Positions 11,607 to 23,342 of a stretch of 64,000 nucleotides of DNA are shown here, piece after piece. The notes below the pieces were generated by a model. That model searched no databases. It was not told the DNA's origin and worked only from the letters and a program-made list of their open reading frames with translations. This DNA is from Pachyseris speciosa (Eukaryota > Cnidaria > Anthozoa > Scleractinia > Pachyseridae). The first letter of the stretch is position 1. Each line of letters opens with the position of its first letter. The stretch spans positions 365,001 to 429,000 of the forward strand of contig JAEMWC010000748.1 in the NCBI GenBank assembly GCA_016490735.1, read 5' to 3'. A program made the position numbers and the translations under genes.

Positions 11607-11825
11607 AGACAATTAAACGAGAGAAGGTACTTCACCGGTGTGGAAGGAGACAAGGATAGAAAAGGCGAGCTGCTTGGACTGGAAAATTTGTTCTCTTACC
11701 GAGCGGATGGTGCCAACCTGTCCAAGGACATCATCAAAGGAACAGAGAAACTAGAGGCTGGGTACAGAGTGGCAAAATACGAAATTGTCCACGAGAAGAA
11801 GAGAGAGGACACCTCAGAAAACGAG
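11607..11825 (+). CDS. ERCC6L2: ERCC6L2-like exon: post-helicase segment
   Basis: A phase-0 to phase-0 exon (219 nt) between aaag and gag|gtaagg. It encodes RQLNERRYFTGVEGDKDRKG, ELLGLENLFSYRADG and then EAGYRVAKYEIVHEKK. RRYF..V.GDK followed by GELLG..NLF follows the helicase core in ERCC6L2 proteins, and the exon phase fits the preceding exon exactly. Confidence 0.75.
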
Positions 11826-12665
11826 GTAAGGCAATATGGGTGCAGTTGGGTTGGGCGGGAGATATGTTCTTGTATACTGTGGAGAGGGCGTTCTTCGCTA
11901 GGAACAAACATCTCGCTCCTTCGCTTGGAGACAATATCTCCGCATTTGAGGTCTAGTCATTAGCGGGTTGTACCTTACAGCAAAGTGGGGAGTCTGGACT
12001 GCTGTCCGAGGTTATGACATTTGGGATTGTTCTAGAAGAGAAGAAATTCAAGCACTGGAGTTGCGGAAACGGAACTACTTGAATTCTTGGCTGATTTAAA
12101 GCTACATTTATATCCCAACTGATCTCTGTCTTTTATTCAATTGAAATCCGAAATGTTCCCAAAGTTCCTCAGCGAGCCAAATTCCTGCCAACTTCCCCAT
12201 CTGTGTCCTTCCTGGTGGCCTATTGTGCATGTATGGTATAGTATTTGTTTCCTGTTAGCCTCTCACGCGGAGAGAATATTGGGAACACTTTTTTGCTGCT
12301 TCTTGTTAGAGTACGACTTTTAAGTCCTAACCAGGTAGTTACCAGATCTATTAGTCCTTCGCATGGCTGAACAGTGGAAGAGGAGGCTCTGGAAACGGGA
12401 TTGATGTGACATGTAGTAATTTGCGCATGCGCGTTTTGAAGGTGTTAGTTTTAAGGAAACTGTGGTTTGTGTATTACGTTTGAAAATACGCATGCATAGT
12501 CAACTTCAGCTCGTAATTCGTTCGACTAAAGAAGTTCTCTCTCCTTCAGTTTGTCTTCATGACCTTCGATTTTCTTTGTTCTACTATTTCTCATTACTTT
12601 TCTGTCAGGCAAAGCATTGATAATTGTAAAGAGAACATGTTTGTTGATCTTTCGAAAACTCCCAG

Positions 12666-13516
12666 GTAACCGGCGATCTCGGCGCAAAACAGAAAGAAAA
12701 TGAAGACCCGTATGGCCTGGAATAAATTGCATCGCAATTTATCGACGATGAAGAAGTACCGCCCTCTAATCCGCGCATTATAGCTGATAAGAGCGAGGAA
12801 CACCTGAATAAAGCAGGGAGTACTCAGATGAGAGACAAAAAAATTGATGATCAAGAGGGTTCAAGGGATGTCGACAATAACGCAGCTTCATTCAGTGATG
12901 TCGAAGATATCCTTGGGCAGGAAATAGCTGGTTTGGGAGCCAGCTCCGAAAGCAATGACCAAAAATTGGTGGAATCTTCGACGAATTTTGCTGCCAGGAA
13001 ACTGGTGTCTTTAGAAGATTTCTTTGGCTGTGAAGATGCTGTCATTCAATCAGGGACTCTTACGGAGGACAACGACGCTCGGATTAAGGGAGGGAAGAGT
13101 TGGTCAGGTCCATGCACGGGCGATCCCGCGAGCGTGATCCCGCCAACTGCAAGGGAAGAGTCAAGTTCTTTTAGTCGCGAAGAGCAGAACATTGAAACAA
13201 GAGGTCCCAAAAAGTACTTCACAAAAATCAAGGAAAAGGTGGGAAAAATGAAAGCGCAAAATACGGAAGCCAGTTAGGATGTGATTCCACCAACAGTTAG
13301 TTTCAAATCAAAAATACAAGACGAGTTTTACGAAGATGATTTACAGTCTTCAAGTAAAGATAGAAATCTACCTGAGAGTTCTTCATCAAGCGAAGAAGAG
13401 GATTCTGATGAGGGTTTGTTCACCAGATCAAAACAAAAACGGAAAAGAAAACCTGGGAAAGTTGTGGTTACAGAGACGAGCAAAATCTTGAAAGAAGGCC
13501 GACACAGATTACGAAG
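12666..13516 (+). pseudogene. ERCC6L2: ERCC6L2-like exon with two in-frame stops
   Basis: One frame codes across the whole block: QKENEDPYGLE, stop TAA at 12723, IASQFIDDEEVPPSNPRI, then a long acidic/Ser-rich region, SLEDFFGCEDAV, stop TAG at 13275, and a Ser/Glu tract with the basic stretch KQKRKRKPGK. It ends at the donor aag|gtgagg. The start is set at a candidate acceptor (ctcccag) and is uncertain. It is probably the disordered region between the helicase core and the C-terminus. Confidence 0.6.
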
Positions 13517-13598
13517 GTGAGGGCGTCCTGTGTAAGAGTTTCGCGTTCACTTTGCTTTTACTTTAACACGTAAGATTACTTTAGGATGTGGTCCTATT

Positions 13599-13800
13599 AT
13601 GTGGGAATGCCATCTTGATATAGAGCGTTTTCATTCACGTGACTACCGGCCATATTGGTTTACTCAAACAAGAGAAAGTATTTGGATAAAAATAGAGTTC
13701 AATTCCCAGAACTTTAGTTTGGGACACCAACATGGCTGCCATTTCTTTGTTTTGGGACACCAACATGGCCTCCGTGACGTCATGTGACGTGAATGACAAA
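13599..13800. repeat. Small direct-repeat region
   Basis: gggacaccaacatggc occurs twice (about 13720 and 13757) close to ttcattcacgtgac and its complement gtcatgtgacgtgaatgac, so the block is bracketed by a short inverted repeat. Non-coding. From 13800 to 14320 nothing else was recognised. Confidence 0.45.
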
Positions 13801-14330
13801 AATACAGGGGGATCCCCTGCGTTTTAAAGTATTTTATTAGGGGTAAATTGCTCTCCGGTTCTGCGATATGAGTTTTTTTTTTCCTATGCTTGAGGTCATA
13901 ACTTGATTGTAAGAACGTCAGCCAAGAAATCGCCATGAAAAGCTATTTCAACGGAAATTATATCTGATAAATAAAACAATAAAAATAGCAAAAATACCAT
14001 TCGGGGAGTAGCCATTGTGTCAATGACGGTAATTGAACCGCTTACGTGACAAGTTTCGGAAGATCTTTGACCCCTGCTCCGATTTCAACCACATCACCGC
14101 GTTTGTTGCCTGCCTCAGGCCAGTCGGCTGATCCCATGAGTGTGAGAAAGAAACCCTTCTAGTATTCTGGGTACAATTTTAAATGAGAGTGCTCAGTGAA
14201 CAAAATACTTTTATTTCAAAAGATAACGAAATCAACTGCGGAATTTTTCAGTTATTTCTTTACCGGTATGTGTGTATTTTAATTCTCCGTTGTATTTGTG
14301 ATTATACAATTGAATTATACTAGCATGGGA

Positions 14331-14496
14331 CCAGGCTCCGCAGTGGGGTTAAGGAGTGGAAAGAAGGAACGTAGCCAAAAAAAAGGATCGGCGAGCGAAG
14401 CGAGCCGAACGGGGGACTGGCGGCTCGCTTCGCTCGCCGATTTTTTGCGCCACGATCCTTCTTTTCGCTCCTTTAAAATCCCACTGCGGAGCCTGT
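14331..14496. mobile_element. Foldback MITE with internal palindrome
   Basis: Ends ccaggctccgcagtgggg and cccactgcggagcctg are inverted complements. Inside, cggcgagcgaagcgagccg and cggctcgcttcgctcgccg form a second nested hairpin. Length is about 165 bp; it is non-coding. Confidence 0.7.
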
Positions 14497-14898
14497 TTCC
14501 AGGCTAATTTATACATGCTCGATTTTCACTGAAATCGGGCACGTGCACCGAAGCGTTGATCATATACCCGACAGGAATGAAATCTGATTAAGCATGTTCT
14601 CGAACGTCCTCGGATGTACAACACAATAAACAGAAGACATGAAACGAAACTCGCAGTCCTCGATCACAACAAATGTCTTTACAAAATCAATTACTGTACT
14701 ATGCAGCCGGCGTCCTGAAATCAACTAACAGACAGAAAGTCACGCAAGATCACAGATTTTCCCCTAAAAACGAAAAAAAAAAAAAAAAAACAAAAACAAA
14801 GAAAGAAAGAACTATCAATGGAATAATTCTCATAAAATGATAAAACTTGTTTTTGTGTGTCATTTTTATATCAATCCATACCATTCCTTATTTTTGCT

Positions 14899-15000
14899 GG
14901 GGATCATTTGCGGTTCAATATAGGGATCATTTGCGGTCCATTTTGGGGATCATTTGCGGTCCGGGATCATTTGCGGTCCTGGGATCATTTGCGGTCCCGT
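14899..15000. repeat. Five-copy repeat of GGGATCATTTGCGGTCC
   Basis: The 17-base unit gggatcatttgcggtcc or a close variant recurs five times with spacers of 0 to about 10 bases. The spacer lengths are irregular, so it is neither a CRISPR array nor a clean satellite. An adjacent run (15005-15160) is unremarkable. Confidence 0.85.
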
Positions 15001-15317
15001 ACAGCCCTAAGGCCGAGAACTTAGCCCAAACCCTAGATCTTAACCCTGGTACTGTAATCTTAGCTCTAATCACAGTTTTGAGTAGTGCTTGGGTATTGCT
15101 TTTATCTGATGGCGTCATAAGTCCTAGTCACGTCACCTTGATTTTCTCCTTAAACTGACGCCAGAATGTTCGTCCCAAACGCTGCCCGTCCATTGTCCCT
15201 CTGCTACTAGTTAAACGGTCTAATGAGCTTTCTTTAACCAGGGGGCACCTTCAGCAATCTGTTCTCCTAGGAGTCCCTGACATGATAAATACAATACTAA
15301 AATAAATAGTATTGCTG

Positions 15318-15488
15318 CGCCAGTACCGGACAGCGGTACGTTACTTATAGGCTTGCGCGGTCTTGGCTCTCGTGTGTTCGACTCGTGTTTGTAAGCTCGC
15401 TTGTTCTGTTACTGTCATACAAGTTTAATTAAAGCTTCAGTTGTGTTACGAATCGCGTCATCGACTTACCTACACTTCCTCAATTGGC
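15318..15488 (+). repeat. 5' LTR
   Basis: Identical to 20742-20912 except cacttcc versus cacctcc near the end. A possible primer-binding site (TGGTGGCAGC...) starts at 15490. Confidence 0.85.
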
Positions 15489-15638
15489 GTGGTGGCAGCT
15501 TCCTCGAACCTACGTCAAGAAATCGACGTCCAAATACAAGGAAAAGCTACTCATTCCTAACCCAGGTACGTCGATACGTCGAACATTTTTCGTCGTTCAA
15601 GCTCGATTCTTTGGTAAATCCAATACACAACAACAGTC

Positions 15639-17597
15639 ATGGCTTCTTCTCCACGAGCCCCGAAGCAGTGGAGTCTCTCGAAGAACGAGTCTATAAACAG
15701 CTTCGAGAATTGGAGACAAAATCTGGTTTACATCTTGTCACTCGACAGCAATTTCGCTCCATTTCTCGCCGATGGCACCACATGGGGAAAGAAGACTAAC
15801 ACCCAGCCCCTGCGCGGCCTCACCGACGATGGCGAAACAGTACCACTCTCCAAACGCCGAACTGCCCGACAGAAAGTCAATTTCCTGGAACTCATGCTCG
15901 GGCAAATAGCCAATTATTGTCCGGTAATATCCCGAAATACCTTAGTGAAGAATTCGACCTCTATCCAGTCTGTGTGGAACATGATACGCGCACATTTTGG
16001 CTTCCAGATTACGGGGGCTCACTTTCTGGATTTCGCCAATTTGCATTTAGAAGCTGACGAGCGCCCAGAAGACCTCTTCCAACGACTAATGGCCTTTGTT
16101 GAGGACACCCTACTCCGTGCCAATAGCCTGTCCCACCATGGTGAAGTGGCCACCGAAGACGAGGAACTCACTCCCACCTTAGAAAATTTCATTATCCTGA
16201 CCTGGCTTAAACTGATACATCCTGAGTTACCCAAGCTCGTAAAACAAAGATACGGAACAGAATTAAGATCACGAACTCTAGCCTCGATAAAACCAGAAAT
16301 ATCTCAGGCCCTCAGCTCCTTGCTCGACGAAATACGCACAGCTGACGACGCCAAGATTATGCGCACCGCTGTTAGTAATTACCATAAACCTACTAGCAGC
16401 AGAACTCCCCACAAGGCGAGCACACGACCCAACCGTCCAGCCAGGTCCTGCCCGCTCTGCAAGCAAGCCGGCCGTCTCAATCACGCCCACTTCCTGAGTG
16501 AATGTAGTTTCCTCCCAGAACAGGATCGCAAGTACATAGCCAAAGCCAGACAAATCGCCGACATCCTAGATGATCCCTCTGAACCTGACACCAGACCCTA
16601 TGTCGATGAATCAGTCAGTGACACTGACGACACCGGATCAGGCCTAAGCACCCATGTCTTCCGCATACAGACTCGCCAATCACCATACTTGGACATGTTC
16701 TATGCACACCACCCACTGCGCGTAACCATCGACAGTGGCGCCACAGGAAACATGATTCGTCACACCGTCGTCCAACGTCTTGGCTGCCTGGTGACACCCA
16801 GTTCCCAATCCGTCCACCAAGCAGATGGCTCATCCCCTCTGCATGTTGTCGGTGAGACACGCTTCCCTTTTACCCGCGAAGGCCATACATTTACCTTCGA
16901 AGGCCTTGTCGTGGAAAATCTTGATGTAGACGTCCTGGCAGGAACCCCCTTCATGGAGTCTAATGATATTGCAGTACGTCCTGCCAAGCGCCAAATAACC
17001 CTTGGTGACGGAACTATCCACAACTATGGGTCCCAGCAACCGGTAACGGTCAACTCTGCTGCACGCCGTGCCATTGTGCTACGCTCTCCGCTCACGTCTA
17101 TGACCGTCTGGCCTGGAGAGTTTCTAGAAGTCGAATTGCCAAGCGAAGCACCTCCTGACTCCGTGTATGCTTTGGAACTGCGGACTGATGCCCCCAGCGT
17201 AAGAAAGCTAACAGCTTCCCAATTGTGGCCACAACCAACCATAGTCTCCAGCGTCACGGGAGAAATACGCATCCCCAACTTAACTCCTGAGCCTCACTTC
17301 CTCAAACGGAATGAACACTTCTGTCAAGTACATGCTATCTACACACCCGAAGCCCACAGCAACAACGTACAGCCACCTGTCTCGCCACCACCCAGGCCAC
17401 CTGTTCATCAGACCAGCACAAAACACTCTACAAACGTGAGCCTTGACCCAGACAACCTACTCCCTCATGATTTCAGAGCCAAGTTTACATCACTCTTGGA
17501 TGAATACGACCACATCTTTGACCCAAACATCAAAGGCTACAATGGCGCAGAAGGTCCGTTCGAAGCCAGAGTTAACATGGGTCCTGTGGAACCCCCC
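15639..17597 (+). pseudogene. LTR element gag and protease
   Basis: The open frame starts MASSPRAPKQWS. It encodes a gag-like region, a zinc-knuckle-like segment CPLCKQAGRLNHAHFLSEC (about residues 266-284) and an aspartic protease motif IDSGATGN (about residues 365-372). The matching pol frame takes over at a run of six C at 17592-17597, where this frame departs from pol. The open frame itself runs on to 17726 but is non-homologous after the C run. Confidence 0.8.
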
Positions 17598-19312
17598 AAC
17601 GGAAAGGCAGGCTGCCCCAGTATGCCCGCCACCAACTACTGGAACTCCAACAAAAGTTTGACGAACTCGAAGCATTGGGTGTCTTTAAACGACCCGAAGA
17701 CATCAACATCCCAGTCGAGTACTTAAACCCGTCCTTCCTCATCAAGAAACCCAGCGGAGGGTACCGCTTAGTCACCGCATTCGCCGAGGTTGGGCGCTAC
17801 AGCAAGCCCCAGCCATCCCTTATGCCTGATGTGGACTCAACATTACGTCTTATTGCACAGTGGAAACACATCATAGCAACAGACTTGACTAGCGCATTCT
17901 ACCAGATTCCTCTCTCACGCAACTCCATGAAATATTGTGGCGTTGCCACACCATTCCGGGGCATACGAGTATATGCGCGGTCTGCCATGGGCATGCCAGG
18001 CTCCGAGACGGCCCTCGAAGAACTCATGAGCCGAGTGCTCGGTGACCTATTAAAGGAAGGCATCGTAGCCAAAATCGCGGACGACCTGTATTGTGGCGGA
18101 AACTCCCCAGGTGAACTCCTACTCAACTGGAAGAAAGTTCTACAGGCTCTGCACAAGTGCGATCTTCGCCTCTCCGCCTCCAAAACAATCATCAACCCTC
18201 AGTCCACAACAATACTAGGCTGGGTTTGGAACTCTGGCACTTTAAGTGCCAGCCCGCACCGCATCGCCGCTCTTGCCTCGTGTCCTGAACCTGACACTGT
18301 TACCCGAATGAGATCATTCATCGGAGCTTTCAAGGTGCTCTCCCGCGTCATCCCAGGGTGCTCTACTCTCCTTGCAAAACTTGACGACACCGTCGCTGGC
18401 CGTGAATCTAAAGAGAGGATTCAGTGGACAGACAACCTCCGTGCTTCATTCCACAAGGCCCAGGCAGCCCTTTCCACTGCTCACACCATCTCACTTCCCA
18501 TCCCGAGTGATCAACTGTGGATCGTAACAGACGGAGCACTTCGCAAACCCGGCATAGGTGCCACCCTGTACATCACCCGTGATGACAAGTTTCGCCCGGC
18601 AGGTTTTTTTAGCGCCAAACTGCGAGGCTCACAATTAACGTGGTTACCATGTGAGGTGGAGGCTCTAGCAATCGCCGTTGCCACCAAACACTTCAGCCCA
18701 TACCTGATACAGTCCCATCATAAGGCCTGCATATTGACCGACAGCAAACCTTGCGTACAGGCGTATGAAAAACTTTGCAGAGGAGAATTCTCAGCAAGCC
18801 CCCGTGTATCTACTTTTCTGTCTACCGTGAGCCGTTACCAGGCTTCTGTAAGACACGTATCTGGCTCTGCAATACTACCTTCAGATTTCGCCAGTCGCAA
18901 TGCAGCCCCGTGTGAGGATGAGGCCTGCCAGATCTGCGCCTTCACACGACTCACCCAGGATTCTGTTATCAGATACACGTCAGTCCAAGACATACTCAGT
19001 GGCAATAAGCATCTCCCGTTCACCAGTCGCACTGCCTGGTTGGCCACACAGGCGGAATGTCCCGATTTACGACGCACACGCGCACATCTTCAACAGGGAA
19101 CTCGTCCTTCGAAGAAGCTTACCAACATGAGGGACGTTAAAAGGTACCTCAATTTGGCCACCATTGCCAAGGACGGCTTACTCGTTGTGAAGCGTAACGA
19201 GCCTCTCGCTCCCACCCGTGAATGCATCGTTGTCCCCCGGCAGGTACTAGAGGGACTCTTAACCGCGTTACACATCCAGCTTAGCCACCCATCCAGTAAT
19301 AACTCAAGGCTG
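17597..19312 (+). pseudogene. LTR element reverse transcriptase and RNase H
   Basis: Reverse transcriptase motifs are present: [25 protein letters not shown], and IADD in the catalytic position where YxDD is usual. An RNase H domain follows ([20 protein letters not shown]) and then the start of the integrase zinc-binding region. The frame is lost by an apparent 1-base deletion near 19310, after which it ends at 19345. Confidence 0.8.
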
Positions 19313-20535
19313 TCACAAAGCGCTATCTCTATGCCCTGGATATAGCCAAGGCCATCGACAAAGTGACTCAAGCTTGCCACCAGTGTGCCGCCTTACGTCA
19401 GACCCCGAACGCATGCGAGGAGCAGTCAACCTCCCTTCCACCGGATGCCGTTGGCGTTTCCTTCGCCGCTGACATTATCAAACGTTCAAGACAGCTCGTC
19501 CTCGTGCTACGTGAATGTGTGACTTCTTTCACAGCCACGACTCTGTTAGAGGATGAGCGACACCACACCCTACGTGACGCCATTATCCGCCTATGTGTCC
19601 ATATGCGTCCACTAGATGGACCACCAGCCATCATACGCACTGATCCTGCCCCAGGATTCAAGGCACTAACAGAGGATCAACAACTAAAGCATCACAGAAT
19701 CACAATAGAGCTCGGAAATGCCAAGAATCGCAACAAGAATCCTGTGGCCGAGAGAGCGGTCCAAGAGATCGAAAACTAGTTACTCCGACATGACCCCCTA
19801 GGAGGCTCTGTCTCCCTTGTGACACTAGCCGTAGCCACAGCCAACCTCAACGCGCGCATCCGCTCACATGGCCTTTCCTCTAGAGAGATGTGGACGCAGC
19901 GAGATCAATTCTCGAACCAACAAATACCACTGCAGGACCAAAGCATCATCGTTAAGCAGAACGAACAACATATCGCCAACCACACCCACAGCGAGAAGGC
20001 AAAGGCCCCCATCGCGAGGCGCCGCCCAGCTAATCGCATCGTCGTCGGTGATTTAGTCTACCTTTTCTCCGATCGCAACAAGACAAGAGCTCGCGATCGC
20101 TATTTAGTCGTAGAGGTAACCGGCTCTTTCTGTAACATCAGAAAGTTTGTTGGCTCTCAACTTCGAAGCACCTCTTACCGCGTAAAGACATCTGATTGCT
20201 ACAGGGTCCCATCCGAAGTAACAGTCTTCCGTCCGTCAGCAGTCAGCAGTGATCCTGACTCCTCATCCGACGAAACCCTTCCAGTACAGCCAGTACTTTC
20301 CCCTCCATCTCCACCCGTCATACCAAGTGCAATATCGACACCTGCCACTCAAGAAGTTCCTGATGTCTACCTTCCTGCCGATGAATACGAGCCCTGCGAA
20401 GACAATGCCCCTGAGCCAGTTTTAGACTCCCCCACCACAGGTAATGACTCTGATACCTGTTCCGCGCCTCGCAGATCCACACGCGTGCGACGTCGTCCCG
20501 CACGATATGATGACTTTGTCATGGACTCTGACTGA
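19313..20535 (+). pseudogene. LTR element integrase and C-terminal region
   Basis: The integrase zinc-binding half (ACHQCAAL) and core are in a second frame, with a first catalytic Asp region (FAADIIKRS), IRTDPAPGF and NPVAERAVQEIE. A TAG at 19777-19779 follows, and the frame stays open to 20535 through GDLVYLFSDRNKTRARDRY and a Pro/Ser/Asp-rich tail. The position of the TAG, just after the catalytic Glu helix, suggests a single nonsense mutation. Confidence 0.8.
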
Positions 20536-20741
20536 GTTGTGGACACTATAATCTCTAAGCTTTTGACTCTGAGTTATGGACTCCAACCATACAACCCGTT
20601 GGTTTGAAGAACTCGATCACTTTTCTTTATAAGTTTTATATCAGGTACCGTTACTTATTTGGCTCTAACTTGATATTCGCCATGTACCCAAGGAACTCGT
20701 CACCTTTTTACATAGTCTGAGGGTAGAAGAAAAGGAAGTCA

Positions 20742-20912
20742 CGCCAGTACCGGACAGCGGTACGTTACTTATAGGCTTGCGCGGTCTTGGCTCTCGTGTG
20801 TTCGACTCGTGTTTGTAAGCTCGCTTGTTCTGTTACTGTCATACAAGTTTAATTAAAGCTTCAGTTGTGTTACGAATCGCGTCATCGACTTACCTACACC
20901 TCCTCAATTGGC
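20742..20912 (+). repeat. 3' LTR
   Basis: 171 bp with one mismatch to the 5' LTR. It is preceded by the purine-rich stretch gggtagaagaaaaggaag. Confidence 0.85.
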
Positions 20913-21049
20913 GCTGGGGTGATCTCATTGCAACTAAGCTCCAAACTGCCATATAACTAGGACAACTAGCCACATCAAGCGTCGTTAGTTGACCAAACTA
21001 GATTGAATCGCTCTTAAACCCTCTAATATCTCAATCAGCGCTCAAATAG

Positions 21050-21880
21050 ATTTTTCCTGGCAATGAATGACATAGAAGTGTTTTCTAATTAACAATTAGA
21101 TTATGAGTTCGAGATTTCTATCACGCATAGAAATCAAAAGCGAATAATCTCATCGTTTTAGTGAAAATCTACTAGTCGTTCAAAACTAAACAAGTAAATT
21201 ATCTAAATCCTCCCTGCAGGCACTTCGAAAACGCGACGAAGCCGCCGCCAATTTATTGACAATCGTTACTCACTATCTATTTAACAATTAGATTATTCGC
21301 TCTCGATTTCTATCGCGTGATAGCTGATGAGGGTGCTGCCCGAATCAGCTATCACGCATAGAAATCGAGAGCGATTAATCTAATTGTTTCAGTATAAATC
21401 TAGTAGTCGTTCAAAACTAAACAAGTAAATTATCTAAATCCTCCTCGCAGACACTTCGAAAACGCGACTCACTATCTATCACAGAATAGATAGCTAGTAG
21501 CGAAGCCAATCAGAGAACGGCATTCGTGATAGAACGCTAATAGATTTATACTGTCAAGGTTTTAACGTAAAAAACGTTTAACTCTACTAGCGTTCTATCA
21601 CGAATGCCGTTCTTTGATTGGCTTCGCTGCTCGCCATCTATTTTGTGATAGGTAGTGAGTAGCGGTTGTCAACAAAATGGCGGCTGCTTCTTCGCGTTTT
21701 CGAAGTGTCTGCGAGGAGGATTTAGATAATTTACTTGTTTGGTTTTGAACGACTACTAGATTTATACTAAAACAATTAGATTATTCGCTCTCGATTTCTT
21801 CCGTGATAGTTGATTCGGGCTGCGCCCTCATCAGCTATCACCCAATAGAAATCGCGAGCCCATAATCTAATTGTCAAATA
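21050..21880. repeat. Nested inverted-repeat element
   Basis: Several palindromes are interleaved. At 21286-21400 ttagattattcgctctcgat pairs with atcgagagcgattaatctaa, with a second hairpin at 21768-21875. The unit gaggaggatttagataattt/acttgttt occurs at about 21185-21240 and 21420-21470 (inverted) and at 21697-21745 (direct). At 21510-21640 a further inverted repeat is formed by cattcgtgatagaacgct and its complement. Probably several copies of one foldback family inserted into each other. Confidence 0.75.
21678..21749 (+). pseudogene. Short open frame at element end, transposase-start-like
   Basis: An ATG at 21678 opens a 23-codon frame, MAAASSRFRSVCEEDLDNLL then VWF and stop. The pattern of a small N-terminus followed by S(V/A)xEEDLxxLL is reminiscent of the start of Crypton/KDZ-type tyrosine-recombinase ORFs. 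The same sequence recurs inverted nearby. Functionally dead; the family call is tentative. Confidence 0.3.
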
Positions 21881-22181
21881 GTCCTGATCACATTTTCAAC
21901 TTCAGCAGACGAGTTTTCCTATAGTTTGTTGCCCTAATACTAAATCGTATCGCAAGTCAGTAAAAAAAAACGAACAACAATTCCAGTTCTTACCAGTCGT
22001 AAAGTTGCATAACTTAACTAAGGTACAGAGATGTGTTTTACTTTCAAATAAAATGGTTCTTTTCTTGTATTTGTAGTCTATTTCTCTACCACAGACAGTG
22101 TAGACACAGATCACTAATTAGGTTCTTCACAAAAGATAGCTGAATACTTTTGCTTTTACTTTTACATTTCAATGTCACTTT

Positions 22182-23342
22182 TTATGCTATGCCATAGCAC
22201 TTCAATTTCCCCAGTGTGTGGTAACCGTGTTCGCTGCTATCACCAGTATCCCCAAACCTGAGCTGTTTGACTGGCAGACGTGTCTTAACTGTGAGGAGAC
22301 CACTGTCTTCACGCCATACATAGTCATTCTTATCACAGTTACAACTCCCGCTGGGGTTTGCACATGAGTTGGTCATCCCGCATGCGCACTTACCACTGAC
22401 AGATGCTCCGCCCCAGTACGTCATCTTAGTAGAATCACGTGACACCCACCATCCGTATAGATCGTTGTCGGAGAGCAAAACTGAACCATAACACTCATAC
22501 TTAATGAACTGTTGACAGTGTGAAGAGACTCTGGTGAGACTCGCCAGCTGAGACAGACTCGTTCCTGTGTAATGAATGTCACGTGAGTAGCTTCCTTGAG
22601 ATTCCCAACCCTTCACGTGGGTTCTGGTTTCAGTGTTCAGTGTTCTGGTTTCTAATGACTGTCACGCCAACACCATTCTTGTCTGTCATGTCACAGTACA
22701 CTGTAAATGGTGCCAGACCTCCTGTGCCATCCGGATCAATGATGTAATTTCCGTTCACACTGCTGATATCCCTTTTTATCTCTGAACAGGATTTTACCGG
22801 ACTGACTGGAGAATTTATTTTGACTTCAGCTTCTATTGTTGTCAGTGCATTAGTCGCTCTACACGTATAAGTTCCCTCGTGTGATTTCTTGATGCTTTGA
22901 AGAAGCACTGTTCCATTCGATAAAAAGTGTGAGTCTCCAGGAAGTGAAGACTTGCCATCCTTTGTCCATGTGATTGTAGTTCTCAGGTCACTCTCTGCCA
23001 GACACGGAAGACGTACAGTGGAACCAAAATAAGGAGGAGTCACCTCTTGAGGAGGACGGACTTTGAACCGCAGACGAGAAATTATCGTGAGTTGAACCTA
23101 GGCTGTTGTTGATCCCAGAATATTTTCTGCCTTGCAAATGTAAGTTCCCCTGTCTTTCTTTGTCACATTGGAGATCGTCAGGTTTCCTTTCATCACCTTA
23201 GTTCTCCCTTTCGGCAAGCTACCAACTGATTTAGACCACGTGATACTGGGATGCGGCTGACCAGTGGTATTGCAGGTGATAGTGACGTTTTGTTCTTCCT
23301 CTGCCCACAATGCTTTGGATGACAACGAAATCTGGGGACCAA
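22182..23342 (-). pseudogene. Copy B exon 3: Ig2, Ig3, fibrinogen-like domain
   Basis: The acceptor TTTTTACAG is intact. Ig2 (ITWSKSVGSLPKGR), Ig3 (ITWTKDGKSSLPGD) and the fibrinogen-like motifs ([33 protein letters not shown]) are recognisable but divided by a TAG at 23098 and a frameshift near 22620. The end GKLKCYGIA and TAA at 22182 are in the ancestral form. Confidence 0.85.

Larger units (their letters stand above)
10485..13516 (+). pseudogene. ERCC6L2: ERCC6L2-like SNF2 helicase fragment
   Basis: Three plus-strand exons in order match the end of the helicase core and the following region of ERCC6-like 2, a DNA-repair translocase: 10485-10584, 11607-11825 and 12666-13516. No exon for the rest of the ATPase domain is visible upstream, where the opposite-strand copy A lies. 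In-frame stops at 12723-12725 and 13275-13277 lie inside otherwise coding sequence of the same frame. A duplicated and decayed piece of the gene is the simplest reading. An intact gene with a very long intron and assembly errors is less likely. Confidence 0.7.
15318..20912 (+). mobile_element. Gypsy-type LTR retrotransposon
   Basis: A complete element of about 5.6 kb with 171-bp LTRs (15318-15488 and 20742-20912) that differ at one position. It has a candidate 4-bp target duplication GCTG (15314-15317 and 20913-20916) and the order gag, protease, reverse transcriptase, RNase H, integrase, chromodomain-free tail. A purine-rich tract at about 20720-20738 precedes the 3' LTR. LTR termini are CGCCA...TGGC rather than TG...CA. 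The coding part has frame breaks near 17592-17597 and about 19310 and a TAG at 19777. It inserted recently but appears non-autonomous. Confidence 0.9.

Noticed and set aside
14899..15000. CRISPR-like array
   Set aside because: The repeat unit is 17 bases with spacers of 0-10 irregular bases in a eukaryotic context; there are no cas genes.
16615..19661. Minus-strand open frames across the LTR element
   Set aside because: They are shadows of the plus-strand gag-pol coding sequence, which carries the recognisable protease, RT, RNase H and integrase motifs.
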